A stretch of DNA of 46,526 bases from Bacteroidota bacterium (GCA_013285655.1 JABDHI010000016.1:1-46526), one strand, 5' to 3'. Shown: positions 8,610-18,414, counted from the stretch's first letter. Made by a program: numbers and translations. Notes: generated from the letters alone by a model not told the origin.

Positions 8610-11600
8610 ATGAGTGAAAGAATACTAAGAGCCTTAATGCAGCTATTTGCAATTATTGCAAAAGCTGAGTCGGGCGAAAACATGAAAGGTACCGAAGTGG
8701 TACGCTCTTTTTTAAAGGAGCAACTTAACCAGGAACTGGTTGAGCAGTACATAGTACTGTACGAAAAGTACCTGGATGAACTTCACCAAACCTCTAAGAA
8801 GAAAGACGGTAGCGAAAAGAGGTTATCCCTTAACTCTGTGAAGGTTCTGCGTATTTGTAGTGACATTAATAAAGAACTGGCTCAAAAGCAGAAGATCGTC
8901 GTTCTTATACGTTTAATTGAGTTCGTAAATTCAGAAGCAGGTATAGCTCCACAAGAATTGGAGTTTATCACAACAGTATCTGAAAGCTTTAATATTAGTA
9001 CTGAAGAATTTAGCTGTATTAAAGACTTTGTGGAATCAGCGGATGGTAAACCTGCCAATACCACCGAATTGCTTTTTATCGATAGTAAAACCGATGCTAC
9101 TGAAAAGGGCATCAGGCATATATATTGCGAAGATCTGGAAGGCAAACTTTCTATATTGCATGTTACCAGTGTTAACATGTACATTTTCCGTTATTTGGGT
9201 ACTGCCACTATGTACCTTAACGGACAGGTTATTAAGCCTTCTAAAGTAAACGTATTTAACCAGGGCGCATCTGTACGTAATCCTAAAATACGCCCTATTT
9301 ATTATAGCGACGTTGTAGGTGCTTTCTTAAGCAGTAAATCAACCTCGAAGATCGTATTCGAAGTACAGCATATTGACTATTTCTTTAATAAAACCAAACA
9401 AGGCCTTCACGATATTAACCTGAAAGAAGAATCGGGTAAGCTTGTTGGAATAATGGGTGGTAGTGGTGCAGGTAAAAGTACACTGTTAAAAATATTGAAC
9501 GGTTTATCGGTACCAACCAAAGGACAAGTACTTATAAATGGTATCAGCATCCATTCAAGCGACCGCACCATAGCAGGTCAAATAGGTTATATACCACAAG
9601 ATGATTTGCTTATTGAGGACCTTACAGTTTTCCAGAATCTCTTTTATAGCGCTAAGCTCTCTTTTGGTAACCTTGATGATGAGGCTATTACTAAAAGATG
9701 TAATGAAGTATTGAGCGATATTGGGCTTTTTGAAGCACGTAACCTGAAAGTAGGTAACCCGCTCGAACAAACTATTAGTGGTGGCCAGCGTAAGCGTGTT
9801 AACATTGCTCTTGAACTTATTCGCGAACCGGGTATACTTTTCGTTGATGAACCAACATCAGGTTTATCATCCCGCGATTCAGAAAATATAATGGACCTAC
9901 TAAAAGAGTTGACCCTTAAGGGTAAACTTGTTTTTGTAGTTATTCATCAGCCTTCATCCGACATCTTTAAGATGTTCGATAAGCTATTCATACTTGATAC
10001 CGGTGGTTTCCCAATTTATTATGGTAACCCTATTGATGCAGTAGTTTATTTTAAAACCATCAGTAACCAGGTAAATGCTACCGAAAGTGAATGCCAGACT
10101 TGCGGTAACGTTAACCCAGAACAGATTTTCAATATTATTGATGCTAAGGTATTAGATGAGTACGGCGACCTTACCCGTAACCGTAAAATATCGGCTCCGG
10201 AATGGAACACACACTTCTTAAAGAACTTTAGTCCACCGCCCCACGAAGAGAAACACGAAGCTGTTCCGCCTGCAGGTTTTTCTATACCTAGCCTACTTAG
10301 CCAGTTTAAAACTTTTGTGGTACGCGATGTTTTATCAAAGCTTACCAATACTCAATACATTGTAATTAACCTTATCGAGGCTCCTGTGCTAGCAGCTATT
10401 TTGGCAGGCTTAATGAGGTTCCGTAGCAGTGATGCTGCAAAGGCAAGCGGTTATTTATTCAGGACCAATGAAAATATACCGACCTATATATTCATGTCGG
10501 TTATTGTAGCCTTGTTCCTTGGCCTTATGGTAAGTGCTGAAGAAATTATACGTGACCAGAAGATCCGTAAACGTGAAGCATTCCTTAACCTAAGTAAAGG
10601 CAGTTACCTTATTTCCAAGATATTGATCATGTTCACCATATCTGCCATACAAATGGTATTGTTTGTAGCGGTTGGTAATAGCATACTGGATATTAAAGGT
10701 ATGTGGGGAGATTATTGGTTGGTATTGTTTAGCGTATGTTGTTTTGCGAACTTACTTGGCCTTAATATTTCGGCAAGCTTTAACTCAGCGGTTACTATTT
10801 ATATTCTTATTCCTTTCCTAATTATTCCTCAACTTTTACTGAGTGGTATAGTAGTAAAGTTCGATAAACTGAACCCTGTTTTTGCATCACAAACCGAAGT
10901 TCCATTTGTTGGTCAGGCCATGGCATCGCGCTGGGCTTATGAAGCATTGAGCGTTGACCAGTTTAAGAATAATGAGTACGAAAAGAATTTCTACATCTAC
11001 GATAAATATAAGAGCGTAGCCAACTTCCGTAAAAACGAATGGTTAACGGCCATGAGGAATGCGTTGAGCGATGCCCAAAGTATTTATAAGAATCCTCAGA
11101 TGCAACAAAAGGTTAATGATGACCTGTTATTGTTGAGAAATGAAATATCAAAGCAACAGATTATGTTACCTTCAGTTGCTTACCCTTACATAGATAGTTT
11201 AACTCCAGGGCATTTTTCAGATAACATTGCTGCTAAAACAACTGCCTACTTCAATTCAGTTAACGATGCCTATGTTCAACAATACAATGTTGTAGATGGT
11301 AAAGAAGACCAGTTAATTCAATCGTTATCATCAACCGATGCGGCAAAAGCTTCATTTGATAAACTGAAAGACGATTATGAAAATGATAATCTTTCTGACT
11401 TCGTAACTAACCACAATGACTTTACACGTATTGCTGAAATTGACCATGAATTGGTTCAGCGCGCCGATCCTATTTACCTCGACCCGGTAAAATCAAGCAT
11501 GTTTGGTAATGCACAATTCTACGCGCCTAATAAACGTATGTTTGGTGTATTGTTCGACACATACTGGGTTAACCTGGGCATAGTATGGTTTATGACCGTA

Positions 11601-11705
11601 TTCCTTTCCATAACTCTTTACTTCGATGCATTGAAAGGTTTACTTCATTACCTTTCAAAAATTAAACTGCCCTTTAAAATTGGTAGGCGCAGTGCTAAAA
11701 ACTGA
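8610..11705 (+). CDS. large ABCG-type ABC transporter (ATPase and permease fused)
   Basis: A 1031-residue protein. Residues 1 to about 150 are helical and contain LIRLIEFVNSEAGIAPQELEF, resembling the TerB-like fold. At about 175-240 a beta-rich stretch with MYLNGQVIKPSKVNVFNQG could be FHA-like. The ATPase has Walker A GGSGAGKS, signature ISGGQRKRVNIALEL and Walker B ILFVDEPTSGLSSRDS, the ABCG form. The membrane part begins near 580 with about five helices, then a hydrophilic segment of some 200 residues, probably periplasmic, and a last helix near 995. Half-transporters of this type export lipids or drugs; the substrate here is unknown. Its TGA overlaps the next ATG (TGATG), which suggests coupled translation. 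Confidence 0.88.
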   Translation: MSERILRALMQLFAIIAKAESGENMKGTEVVRSFLKEQLNQELVEQYIVLYEKYLDELHQTSKKKDGSEKRLSLNSVKVLRICSDINKELAQKQKIVVLIRLIEFVNSEAGIAPQELEFITTVSESFNISTEEFSCIKDFVESADGKPANTTELLFIDSKTDATEKGIRHIYCEDLEGKLSILHVTSVNMYIFRYLGTATMYLNGQVIKPSKVNVFNQGASVRNPKIRPIYYSDVVGAFLSSKSTSKIVFEVQHIDYFFNKTKQGLHDINLKEESGKLVGIMGGSGAGKSTLLKILNGLSVPTKGQVLINGISIHSSDRTIAGQIGYIPQDDLLIEDLTVFQNLFYSAKLSFGNLDDEAITKRCNEVLSDIGLFEARNLKVGNPLEQTISGGQRKRVNIALELIREPGILFVDEPTSGLSSRDSENIMDLLKELTLKGKLVFVVIHQPSSDIFKMFDKLFILDTGGFPIYYGNPIDAVVYFKTISNQVNATESECQTCGNVNPEQIFNIIDAKVLDEYGDLTRNRKISAPEWNTHFLKNFSPPPHEEKHEAVPPAGFSIPSLLSQFKTFVVRDVLSKLTNTQYIVINLIEAPVLAAILAGLMRFRSSDAAKASGYLFRTNENIPTYIFMSVIVALFLGLMVSAEEIIRDQKIRKREAFLNLSKGSYLISKILIMFTISAIQMVLFVAVGNSILDIKGMWGDYWLVLFSVCCFANLLGLNISASFNSAVTIYILIPFLIIPQLLLSGIVVKFDKLNPVFASQTEVPFVGQAMASRWAYEALSVDQFKNNEYEKNFYIYDKYKSVANFRKNEWLTAMRNALSDAQSIYKNPQMQQKVNDDLLLLRNEISKQQIMLPSVAYPYIDSLTPGHFSDNIAAKTTAYFNSVNDAYVQQYNVVDGKEDQLIQSLSSTDAAKASFDKLKDDYENDNLSDFVTNHNDFTRIAEIDHELVQRADPIYLDPVKSSMFGNAQFYAPNKRMFGVLFDTYWVNLGIVWFMTVFLSITLYFDALKGLLHYLSKIKLPFKIGRRSAKN

Positions 11706-12904
11706 TGAGTTCAGCTCTGTCACAGAAAAAAGACTTTTTTAGTTACCTGGCCCAAACCAGTCCTGGTCCACTTTCCTTAGAAATTTCAAGTGCTAAAGGC
11801 ATTTGGCTTAAAGATATTAACGGCAAAAAATACCTCGACCTTATTTCGGGTATTGCTGTAAGCAATTTAGGGCATAGCCACCCTGCTGTTGTAAAAGCTA
11901 TTAAAAAGCAAGCCGATAAACATACGCATATAATGGTGTATGGCGAATATATTCAATCGCCACAAGTAGCTTTTGCAAAGAAACTCTGCAGCAAACTACC
12001 GAAACAATTAGACTCAGTTTATTTTGTGAACTCGGGTAGCGAAGCAGTCGAAGGCGCTTTGAAACTTGCCAAGCGTTATACAGGAAGAACTGGCATAGTA
12101 TCATTCAGTAATGCATACCATGGTAGTACACATGGCGCATTAAGTGTTATGGGCGACGAAGCACTTAAGATGCCGTTTCGTCCACTTTTACCGGATGTAA
12201 CCATTCTGCCTTTCGGAAACAATGAAGAGCTTATCAATATTACAAAAAGTACCGCCTGCGTTATTGTTGAACCTATACAAGGTGAGGCCGGAGTTAATGT
12301 GCCATCGAAAGCATTTTTAAAGGCTTTAAGGAAACGTTGTAATGAAACAGGCACATTACTTATAGCCGATGAAATACAAAGCGGATTTGGCCGCACAGGC
12401 AAATTATTTGCTTTTGAGCATTTTGGAATTACACCCGATATTGTAACTATTGGTAAGGCCATGGGTGGTGGCTTACCTATTGGTGGTTTTGTTGCAAGCA
12501 AAAAAATAATGTCCTCGTTATCTGATAACCCGGCATTAGGGCATATTACCACATTTGGCGGACATCCCTTGAGTTGTGCTTCAGGATTGGCTGCATTTGA
12601 TGTTTTGATCAGCAAAAAACTTTATACCTCCGCTACTAAAAAAGAAAAACTATTCCGTACTTTACTTAAACATAAAGCAATTAAAGGAATTAGAGGAATG
12701 GGATTAATGCTTGCAGTTCAGTTTAGCAGTGAAGAGCTGAATAAAAAGGTGATAGAAAACTGTATTAAAAATGGTATAATTGCTGACTGGTTCCTGTTTC
12801 GTGCCGATGCGATGAGAATAGCGCCACCATTGATAATTACAGAAACTGAAATAAAATTAGCCTGTAAAAAAATACTTTTATCGATAGAACAATCTTTCTC
12901 TTAA
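11705..12904 (+). CDS. class III PLP aminotransferase (acetylornithine/ornithine-like)
   Basis: A 399-residue fold-type I aminotransferase. The PLP lysine is K251 in TIGKAMGGGLPIGG, with ADEIQSGFGRTGK (221-233) carrying the cofactor-binding Asp, and NSGSEAVEGALKLAK (109-123) the phosphate-binding loop. The class includes ornithine, acetylornithine, 4-aminobutyrate and lysine aminotransferases; substrate cannot be assigned from these motifs. No arginine or proline genes are nearby, so a housekeeping argD is not supported by context. It overlaps the transporter stop by one base, and the response regulator starts 10 bases later, so it is inside an apparent five-gene operon. Confidence 0.9.
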   Translation: MSSALSQKKDFFSYLAQTSPGPLSLEISSAKGIWLKDINGKKYLDLISGIAVSNLGHSHPAVVKAIKKQADKHTHIMVYGEYIQSPQVAFAKKLCSKLPKQLDSVYFVNSGSEAVEGALKLAKRYTGRTGIVSFSNAYHGSTHGALSVMGDEALKMPFRPLLPDVTILPFGNNEELINITKSTACVIVEPIQGEAGVNVPSKAFLKALRKRCNETGTLLIADEIQSGFGRTGKLFAFEHFGITPDIVTIGKAMGGGLPIGGFVASKKIMSSLSDNPALGHITTFGGHPLSCASGLAAFDVLISKKLYTSATKKEKLFRTLLKHKAIKGIRGMGLMLAVQFSSEELNKKVIENCIKNGIIADWFLFRADAMRIAPPLIITETEIKLACKKILLSIEQSFS

Positions 12905-12914
12905 AATTATAGCT

Positions 12915-13592
12915 ATGAATATATTGATAGTTGAAGACGAAAAATCACTGGCAAAAGAGATGCAGACCTTTTTAAAGAAAGAAGGCTACATCTGCGATAT
13001 TGCATATACCGGCAAAGAAGCTTCTGAAAAAATATACGTTAACCCTTACGATTTTCTTTTACTAGATCTTGGCTTACCCGATTATGAAGGATTAGACTTG
13101 CTGAAGGAAGCCAAAGAAGCTAACCAGGAAGCATCGGTTATTATTTTAACTGCACGTGGTAGCACAGACGATAAAATAAAAGGACTTGATCTTGGTGCAG
13201 ATGATTACCTGGCTAAACCATTCTCATTGCTTGAACTCACATCGCGTATGCAGGCCATTATTCGACGTAAACATGGACTTAAAAAAAATACGATGGATGT
13301 TCACGGCTTTACTGTGGACATGACAAACCGTATCATTTCGTTCAAGACTACTGCCATTAGTCTTACTAAAAAAGAGTTCGACATATTACAATACCTGCTT
13401 ATAAATAAAAACCGAGTGGTTACCCGTGTTCAGCTTACCGAGCATATTTGGGATAATGCATTGGAAGTAGATTACGATTCGAACTATGTAGATGTGCATA
13501 TAAAGAATCTCCGCAAAAAGCTTGGCCAACATGCCGAAGTAGACTGGATAGAAACCGTGCGTGGTATAGGTTACCGACTTACACTTTTATAA
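12915..13592 (+). CDS. OmpR-family response regulator
   Basis: A 225-residue regulator. The receiver domain (1-115) has the acidic pair in VEDEKSL, the phosphorylation site D51 in LLLDLGLPD, the Thr in ILTARG and the Lys in LAKPFS. The C-terminal winged-helix DNA-binding domain (about 125-225) includes LTKKEFDILQYLL, NRVVTRVQLTEHIW and the terminal VRGIGYRL typical of the OmpR/PhoB group. It is followed 22 bases later by a histidine kinase, surely its partner. Target genes are not apparent; the promoter before the operon at 8584 has no recognisable direct repeat. Confidence 0.95.
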   Translation: MNILIVEDEKSLAKEMQTFLKKEGYICDIAYTGKEASEKIYVNPYDFLLLDLGLPDYEGLDLLKEAKEANQEASVIILTARGSTDDKIKGLDLGADDYLAKPFSLLELTSRMQAIIRRKHGLKKNTMDVHGFTVDMTNRIISFKTTAISLTKKEFDILQYLLINKNRVVTRVQLTEHIWDNALEVDYDSNYVDVHIKNLRKKLGQHAEVDWIETVRGIGYRLTLL

Positions 13593-13614
13593 TTGTATTT
13601 GAAATACAAGACCA

Positions 13615-14946
13615 ATGAAGCTCTACTATAAAGTTACATTCATAAATGCGTTCACACGTATTTTAATTATTGTAGCTTTTCTTGTATTTGTACCCAGCCT
13701 TATTTACCAAGCCGCTATAAAGCAGATAGATTCTAACCTTAAGAATAAGGAGACCACTATTTTTCAACGGGTAAGCAATAAGGGGATGAAGGAATTTATT
13801 GCCGAAGAATCTGACAGCACCTATGGCGACAGTAGCTTTGCCGATTATACTATCTTTAAAGAGAACTACGTATCGATTGAAAAAATAGCTGAGAGTGCTA
13901 TTGGGAAAGATACCATTGTAAACTCCTCACGCGATATTGAAGAGGAAGTTCTTGAATACCGCATTCTTAAACATTACTTTGTATATAACCATACTAATTA
14001 CTTATTAGAAATTGGTGAAAGCATACAATATGTAAGGGACCTTAACCTTATTCTACGTAAGGTAGCGCTTTATATTTTACTTGTTATTATTACGCTGACT
14101 GTATTGGTCGATCTATCCATAATACAATATTTGTTGCGGCCTTTGCAGAAGATCGAGACCAAATTAATTGCAACCAGGCATCCTGAAAAATTTGACTTCA
14201 GGCGGGTAAATACTACTACCACTGATTTCCGTTATCTCGATAATACGATAAGTGAGATGATGCGTAAAATTCAAAATGCATTCCACATTGAAAAAGAATT
14301 TATTGCCAACGTATCACACGAATTGCTTACTCCTATTTCTATATTACAGACTCGATTAGAGAACATGCTGGAGGCAGGAACACTGAATGAGGAATCGGAG
14401 CAAAAGATATTAGAATCTCAACGTACATTAGGCAGACTTAAGCAGATAGTACGCTCACTTTTACTTATCTCTCAAATTGAGAATAACCAGGCACCGAAAG
14501 AAGACACCATAAATAGTACGGAGCTTGTAAAAGAGGTGGCGGAAGAAATTGAGGTAAGGCTCGATGAAAAGAACATATCACTCGAATTAGATCTTAAAGA
14601 TGCATTCACTTTTGCACCTTGTAATAAATCGTTGCTGTTTACTATGCTATTCAATCTGGTGAATAATGCAGTGAAATACAACAACCAAAATGGTAAAATA
14701 TTTATAACCGTCAGCAATGTTAGGAATGAACAAAAAATAATTGTTCGTGATACCGGCAAAGGCATTCCACCTGAAAATATTGAGTCGATATTTTACCGCT
14801 TTAAAAAGTTCAATACCACCGAAGAGAGCTATGGGCTTGGCTTAGCCATGGTTAAAACCATTGCTGATTTCCACCATATTGATATTTCGGTAGAATCGAA
14901 AGTTGGTGAGGGCTCTACTTTTACCCTACTATTTAAAGGAGTATGA
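13615..14946 (+). CDS. sensor histidine kinase
   Basis: A 443-residue membrane kinase. Helices at about 15-35 and 145-165 flank a periplasmic sensor region of about 110 residues with no recognisable domain. HisKA follows: the phospho-acceptor is H235 in NVSHELLTPISIL, where Leu replaces the Arg of the usual HELRTPL. The HATPase_c domain has the N box FNLVNNAVKYN, G1 VRDTGKGIP, F box FYRFKKF and G2 SYGLGLAMVK. It should autophosphorylate and pass phosphate to the regulator just upstream. Its stop overlaps the next start (ATGA). The stimulus is unknown; envelope stress would fit the transporter in the same operon but is a guess. Confidence 0.93.
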   Translation: MKLYYKVTFINAFTRILIIVAFLVFVPSLIYQAAIKQIDSNLKNKETTIFQRVSNKGMKEFIAEESDSTYGDSSFADYTIFKENYVSIEKIAESAIGKDTIVNSSRDIEEEVLEYRILKHYFVYNHTNYLLEIGESIQYVRDLNLILRKVALYILLVIITLTVLVDLSIIQYLLRPLQKIETKLIATRHPEKFDFRRVNTTTTDFRYLDNTISEMMRKIQNAFHIEKEFIANVSHELLTPISILQTRLENMLEAGTLNEESEQKILESQRTLGRLKQIVRSLLLISQIENNQAPKEDTINSTELVKEVAEEIEVRLDEKNISLELDLKDAFTFAPCNKSLLFTMLFNLVNNAVKYNNQNGKIFITVSNVRNEQKIIVRDTGKGIPPENIESIFYRFKKFNTTEESYGLGLAMVKTIADFHHIDISVESKVGEGSTFTLLFKGV

Positions 14947-15704
14947 AACTAAAGTCATCTGAACTGAAAGAGTTCCTTGACGAAAAATATGAACTCTATA
15001 ACAAGCCGAAGTTCATAGAGAGTGATCCTATTTCTGTTCCTCATCAGTTCACCAAGAAAGAAGATATAGAGATAGCTGCTCTATTTGTTGCTACACTGGC
15101 ATGGGGGCAAAGGCCCACTATTATCCGAAATGGCCAAAGGCTAATGGAACTAATGGATAATGCACCTTTTGAATACATAAAAAACTCAACAGCAAAAGAC
15201 TGGAAAGCATTTTCTAGTTTTGCTCATCGCACATTTAATGGTACGGATGCTATTTATTTTATTAAGTCGTTACAGCATATCTACACTAAAAAAGGCGGGT
15301 TGAAAAAAACGTTCGCCCACCCGAGCGACATGAAAAATGGTCTTGTGCAATTTAGAGAACTGTTTTTAGGCGAGTTTCCAGCAGGAAGAACTGCCAAGCA
15401 TATTGCTGATGTGAATAAGAATTCATCCGGCAAGCGGCTGAATATGTTTTTACGTTGGATGGTACGTAATGATAAACGCGGAGTAGATTTTGGTATTTGG
15501 AAAAATATCTCTCCTTCCCTGCTCTACTGCCCTATAGATCTTCATTCTGGTAGAGTAGCCCGTAAACTTGGTTTATTAAAACGAACACAAGATGATTGGA
15601 AAGCAGTTGATGAACTAACAAAGAATCTCAGAAAATTAGACCCAAAAGACCCGATAAAATATGACTTTGCCTTGTATGGCTTGGGAGTGTTTGAGAAGTT
15701 CTAA
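14943..15704 (+). CDS. TIGR02757 (DUF2400) family protein
   Basis: A 253-residue protein that matches the conserved Bacteroidota family TIGR02757 from its opening (ELKEFLDEKYELYN then DPISVPHQF) through IAALFVATLAWGQRPTIIRNG and the C-terminal RWMVRNDKRGVDFGIW, CPIDLHSGRVARKLGLL and DPKDPIKYDFALYGLG. The helical make-up and the D-H-x-GRVARKLG stretch recall helix-hairpin-helix DNA glycosylase folds, but I know of no demonstrated activity. It overlaps the kinase gene by 4 bases and is the last gene of the operon. Its own last 4 bases overlap the end of the convergent gene at 15701. Confidence 0.88.
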   Translation: MKLKSSELKEFLDEKYELYNKPKFIESDPISVPHQFTKKEDIEIAALFVATLAWGQRPTIIRNGQRLMELMDNAPFEYIKNSTAKDWKAFSSFAHRTFNGTDAIYFIKSLQHIYTKKGGLKKTFAHPSDMKNGLVQFRELFLGEFPAGRTAKHIADVNKNSSGKRLNMFLRWMVRNDKRGVDFGIWKNISPSLLYCPIDLHSGRVARKLGLLKRTQDDWKAVDELTKNLRKLDPKDPIKYDFALYGLGVFEKF

Positions 15705-16120
15705 GGACAGTGGCAAGTATCCTTCCTATTCAAATCCTTAACATAAATAATCCGAACAATACTGTCCTGCTCAATACAAATTACGTTGAGGGTATCACCT
15801 CTTTTAATTTGGCCCTTGAAATTATACATAGGGTGGCGCTGGTGGAAATCCTTACTCTTGTTATGATCTATCTTACCATAGGTAAATGATTCTATTACCT
15901 CATCAGGTGTAATGTGCTGACATTTCATTTGGCAAAGGGCCGTATCTGAATATCTAACAGTGTCCTTGGTTGCTAATTGATCGAGCTTAAGCATTCCCGG
16001 TGTAAGGCTTTTACAGCCGCGCGCACCAAAAACAAAATACATACCAATGGCGCCCATTATAACACCAAACATGTAAAGGCGTACCTTCCTCCAAATGTCC
16101 GATCCGCCTTCGTTAAGCAT
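15701..16120 (-). CDS. membrane-anchored DUF4258-like protein
   Basis: A 139-residue protein with one N-terminal membrane helix (about 12-33, RLYMFGVIMGAIGMYFVFG), a short linker and a C-terminal domain with CQHITPDEVIESFTYGKIDH, RHPMYNFKGQIKRGDTLNVI and a terminal CHCP. The pattern (helix, a G-x-I turn, beta strands, DL-x-x-x-x-CxCP) resembles the DUF4258 family, related in fold to RelE-like proteins; the assignment is moderate. The gene starts 9 bases after the stop of the membrane pyrophosphatase and is probably co-transcribed with it. The catalytic residues of toxins are not evident, so I would not call it a toxin. Confidence 0.7.
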   Translation of the reverse strand: MLNEGGSDIWRKVRLYMFGVIMGAIGMYFVFGARGCKSLTPGMLKLDQLATKDTVRYSDTALCQMKCQHITPDEVIESFTYGKIDHNKSKDFHQRHPMYNFKGQIKRGDTLNVICIEQDSIVRIIYVKDLNRKDTCHCP

Positions 16121-16129
16121 GTAGTGAAA

Positions 16130-18343
16130 TTACTTCTTTGCCGTCAACACAATAGTGTTGGCAGGAACCGCGTTGATTTGTGTTGCAGGAGCCGAAATAT
16201 GTGGCTGGCCCGACACTTTAAACAAAGGCTTGTAATTGTTCACACCAATATGCGGAGCAATAACCAGCGATACGATACTCATCAACTTAATTAATATGTT
16301 CATAGAAGGGCCAGAAGTATCCTTGAACGGATCGCCAACGGTGTCACCGGTCACAGATGCTTTGTGTGGCTCAGATTTTTTGAAGAATTTCTCTCCGTTG
16401 ATCTCAACACCTTTTTCAAAAGATTTCTTAGCGTTATCCCATGCACCACCTGCGTTCGATTGGAAGATACCCATTAACACACCGCTAACGGTTACACCTG
16501 CCAATAAACCACCTAATACTTCAGGGCCGAAAGTGAAGCCTACAATTACAGGAACTAATAATGCAATAGCACCTGGAGCAATCATTTCGCGAATAGAAGC
16601 TTTGGTAGAAATAGCAACACACTTTTCGTACTCTGGTTTTGCTTTATATTCCATAATGCCCGGTATTTCGCGAAACTGGCGGCGAACTTCGTTCACCATA
16701 TCCATAGCGGCGCGGCCTACAGCAGCAATACAAAGTGAAGAGAAAATAAACGGTATCATACCACCGATAAACAAACCAGCCAATACATCAGCATGGTAAA
16801 TATCGATAGAAGTAATTCCTGCAACACCCACAAAAGCAGCGAACAGTGCTAATGAGGTAAGCGCAGCAGATGCAATAGCAAATCCTTTTCCTGTAGCAGC
16901 GGTAGTATTACCTACAGCATCCAGGTTATCGGTACGGTGACGAACTTCTTCAGGTAAGCGGCTCATTTCTGCAATACCACCAGCGTTATCGGCAATAGGC
17001 CCAAAAGCATCTATTGATAATTGCATAGCAGTGGTAGCCATCATACCGGCAGCAGCTATTGATACACCATATAGACCAGCAAAGAAATAAGAGGTTACGA
17101 TACCAACAGCTAATACCAATATTGGAGCAACTGTAGATTCCATACCTACTGATAAACCACCAATAATATTAGTAGCGTGGCCTGTACCCGATTGCTTAAT
17201 AATAGAAAGCACAGGGCGTTTGCCCATAGCTGTATAGTACTCAGTTATCATACTCATTAATGTACCTACAATTAAACCTGTGATGATAGAATAGTAAACA
17301 TCCATTGATGTAAACTGTACACCACGGTGAATCATATCGGCAGGTAATAATATTTTAACCGCGAAGTATGATGCAACGGCTGTCATTATAATAGATGACC
17401 AGTTACCAATGTTCAATGCTCTTTGTACGCTGTCAGTTTCTTTAGTGATCTTAACAAACCAGCTTCCTACAATTGAGAATATTAAACCTATACCTGCAAT
17501 AAACATAGGAAGGATAATAGGAGAAAGTCCGCCGTAATTATCTTTTGATGCATCAATTTCTTGGCCTAATACCATAGTAGCAAGTATAGTTGCAACATAA
17601 GAACCAAATAAGTCAGCGCCCATACCCGCAACGTCACCTACGTTATCGCCTACGTTATCGGCAATGGTAGCAGGGTTACGAACGTCATCCTCAGGAATGC
17701 CTGCTTCAACTTTACCCACTAAGTCAGCGCCTACGTCAGCAGCTTTGGTATAAATACCACCACCTACACGGGCAAATAATGCAATTGATTCAGCACCTAA
17801 TGAAAAACCTGCTAATACTTCAATAGCTCTCTTCATATCGAGCCCGGTTACTGCTGTGCCTTTACCAACAAAAAATAATTGGTAGAACACTAAGAATAAA
17901 CCACCCAAACCAAGGATAGCTAAACCTGCAACACCCATACCCATTACGGTACCACCTGTGAAAGAAACTTTTAATGCTTTTGCTAAGCTTGTACGTGCAG
18001 CTTGCGTTGTACGAACGTTAGCCTTGGTAGCAATATTCATACCAATATATCCGGCAGTAGCTGATAATATGGCACCTAAGCAGAACGCTATTGCTATAAC
18101 AGGGCTTGAATCTGGCACTGTTGTACCTGCCCATGCTAATAAGCATGCAGCCATTACTACAAAAATGCTTAGTATTCTCCATTCAGCCTTTAAAAAGGCC
18201 ATGGCACCCTTAGCAATGTAACCGGCCAGTTCGACCATGTTAGCATCTCCTGTTTCTTGCTTTTCAACCCATTTGGATGTTACAAATGTGTATAACAAGG
18301 CTAAAATTCCAATAATAGGGACGATGTACAGAACGTAATTCAT
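16130..18343 (-). CDS. hppA: membrane-bound ion-translocating pyrophosphatase
   Basis: A 737-residue multi-helix protein of the M-PPase family, which hydrolyses pyrophosphate and pumps H+ and/or Na+ across the inner membrane. Visible motifs are GGGIYTKAADVGADLVGKVE, the substrate loop DDVRNPATIADNVGDNVGD and the C-terminal GAWDNAKK region. At residues 478-487 the sequence is GNTTAATGKG. Ala at the first variable position and Gly at the second match the K+-dependent subfamily, where K+-independent enzymes have Lys and Thr. Na+ versus H+ selectivity cannot be decided by eye. A TATATTTG element 37 bases before the ATG probably drives it together with the DUF4258-like gene downstream. Confidence 0.96.
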   Translation of the reverse strand: MNYVLYIVPIIGILALLYTFVTSKWVEKQETGDANMVELAGYIAKGAMAFLKAEWRILSIFVVMAACLLAWAGTTVPDSSPVIAIAFCLGAILSATAGYIGMNIATKANVRTTQAARTSLAKALKVSFTGGTVMGMGVAGLAILGLGGLFLVFYQLFFVGKGTAVTGLDMKRAIEVLAGFSLGAESIALFARVGGGIYTKAADVGADLVGKVEAGIPEDDVRNPATIADNVGDNVGDVAGMGADLFGSYVATILATMVLGQEIDASKDNYGGLSPIILPMFIAGIGLIFSIVGSWFVKITKETDSVQRALNIGNWSSIIMTAVASYFAVKILLPADMIHRGVQFTSMDVYYSIITGLIVGTLMSMITEYYTAMGKRPVLSIIKQSGTGHATNIIGGLSVGMESTVAPILVLAVGIVTSYFFAGLYGVSIAAAGMMATTAMQLSIDAFGPIADNAGGIAEMSRLPEEVRHRTDNLDAVGNTTAATGKGFAIASAALTSLALFAAFVGVAGITSIDIYHADVLAGLFIGGMIPFIFSSLCIAAVGRAAMDMVNEVRRQFREIPGIMEYKAKPEYEKCVAISTKASIREMIAPGAIALLVPVIVGFTFGPEVLGGLLAGVTVSGVLMGIFQSNAGGAWDNAKKSFEKGVEINGEKFFKKSEPHKASVTGDTVGDPFKDTSGPSMNILIKLMSIVSLVIAPHIGVNNYKPLFKVSGQPHISAPATQINAVPANTIVLTAKK

Positions 18344-18380
18344 AGTATATAAAAGTTAAAATGTGCTTTTTTAAAGGGCG

Positions 18381-18388
18381 CAAATATA
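18381..18388 (-). promoter_or_regulatory. -7 promoter element TATATTTG
   Basis: A TAnnTTTG match on the minus strand, followed by CGCCC, 37 bases before the pyrophosphatase ATG at 18343. Confidence 0.5.
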
Positions 18389-18414
18389 CATAATCAGTTG
18401 AAATATGCCATTTT

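Noticed and set aside
15701-16120. DUF4258-like protein as a RelE-type toxin
   Set aside because: It carries an N-terminal membrane helix, lies in an operon with a pyrophosphatase and has no antitoxin neighbour or recognisable toxin active-site residues.
16236-16799. Plus-strand 187-residue frame inside the pyrophosphatase gene
   Set aside because: Antisense to a strongly conserved gene; composition (many Pro, Thr, Asn) is that of a mirrored coding frame.
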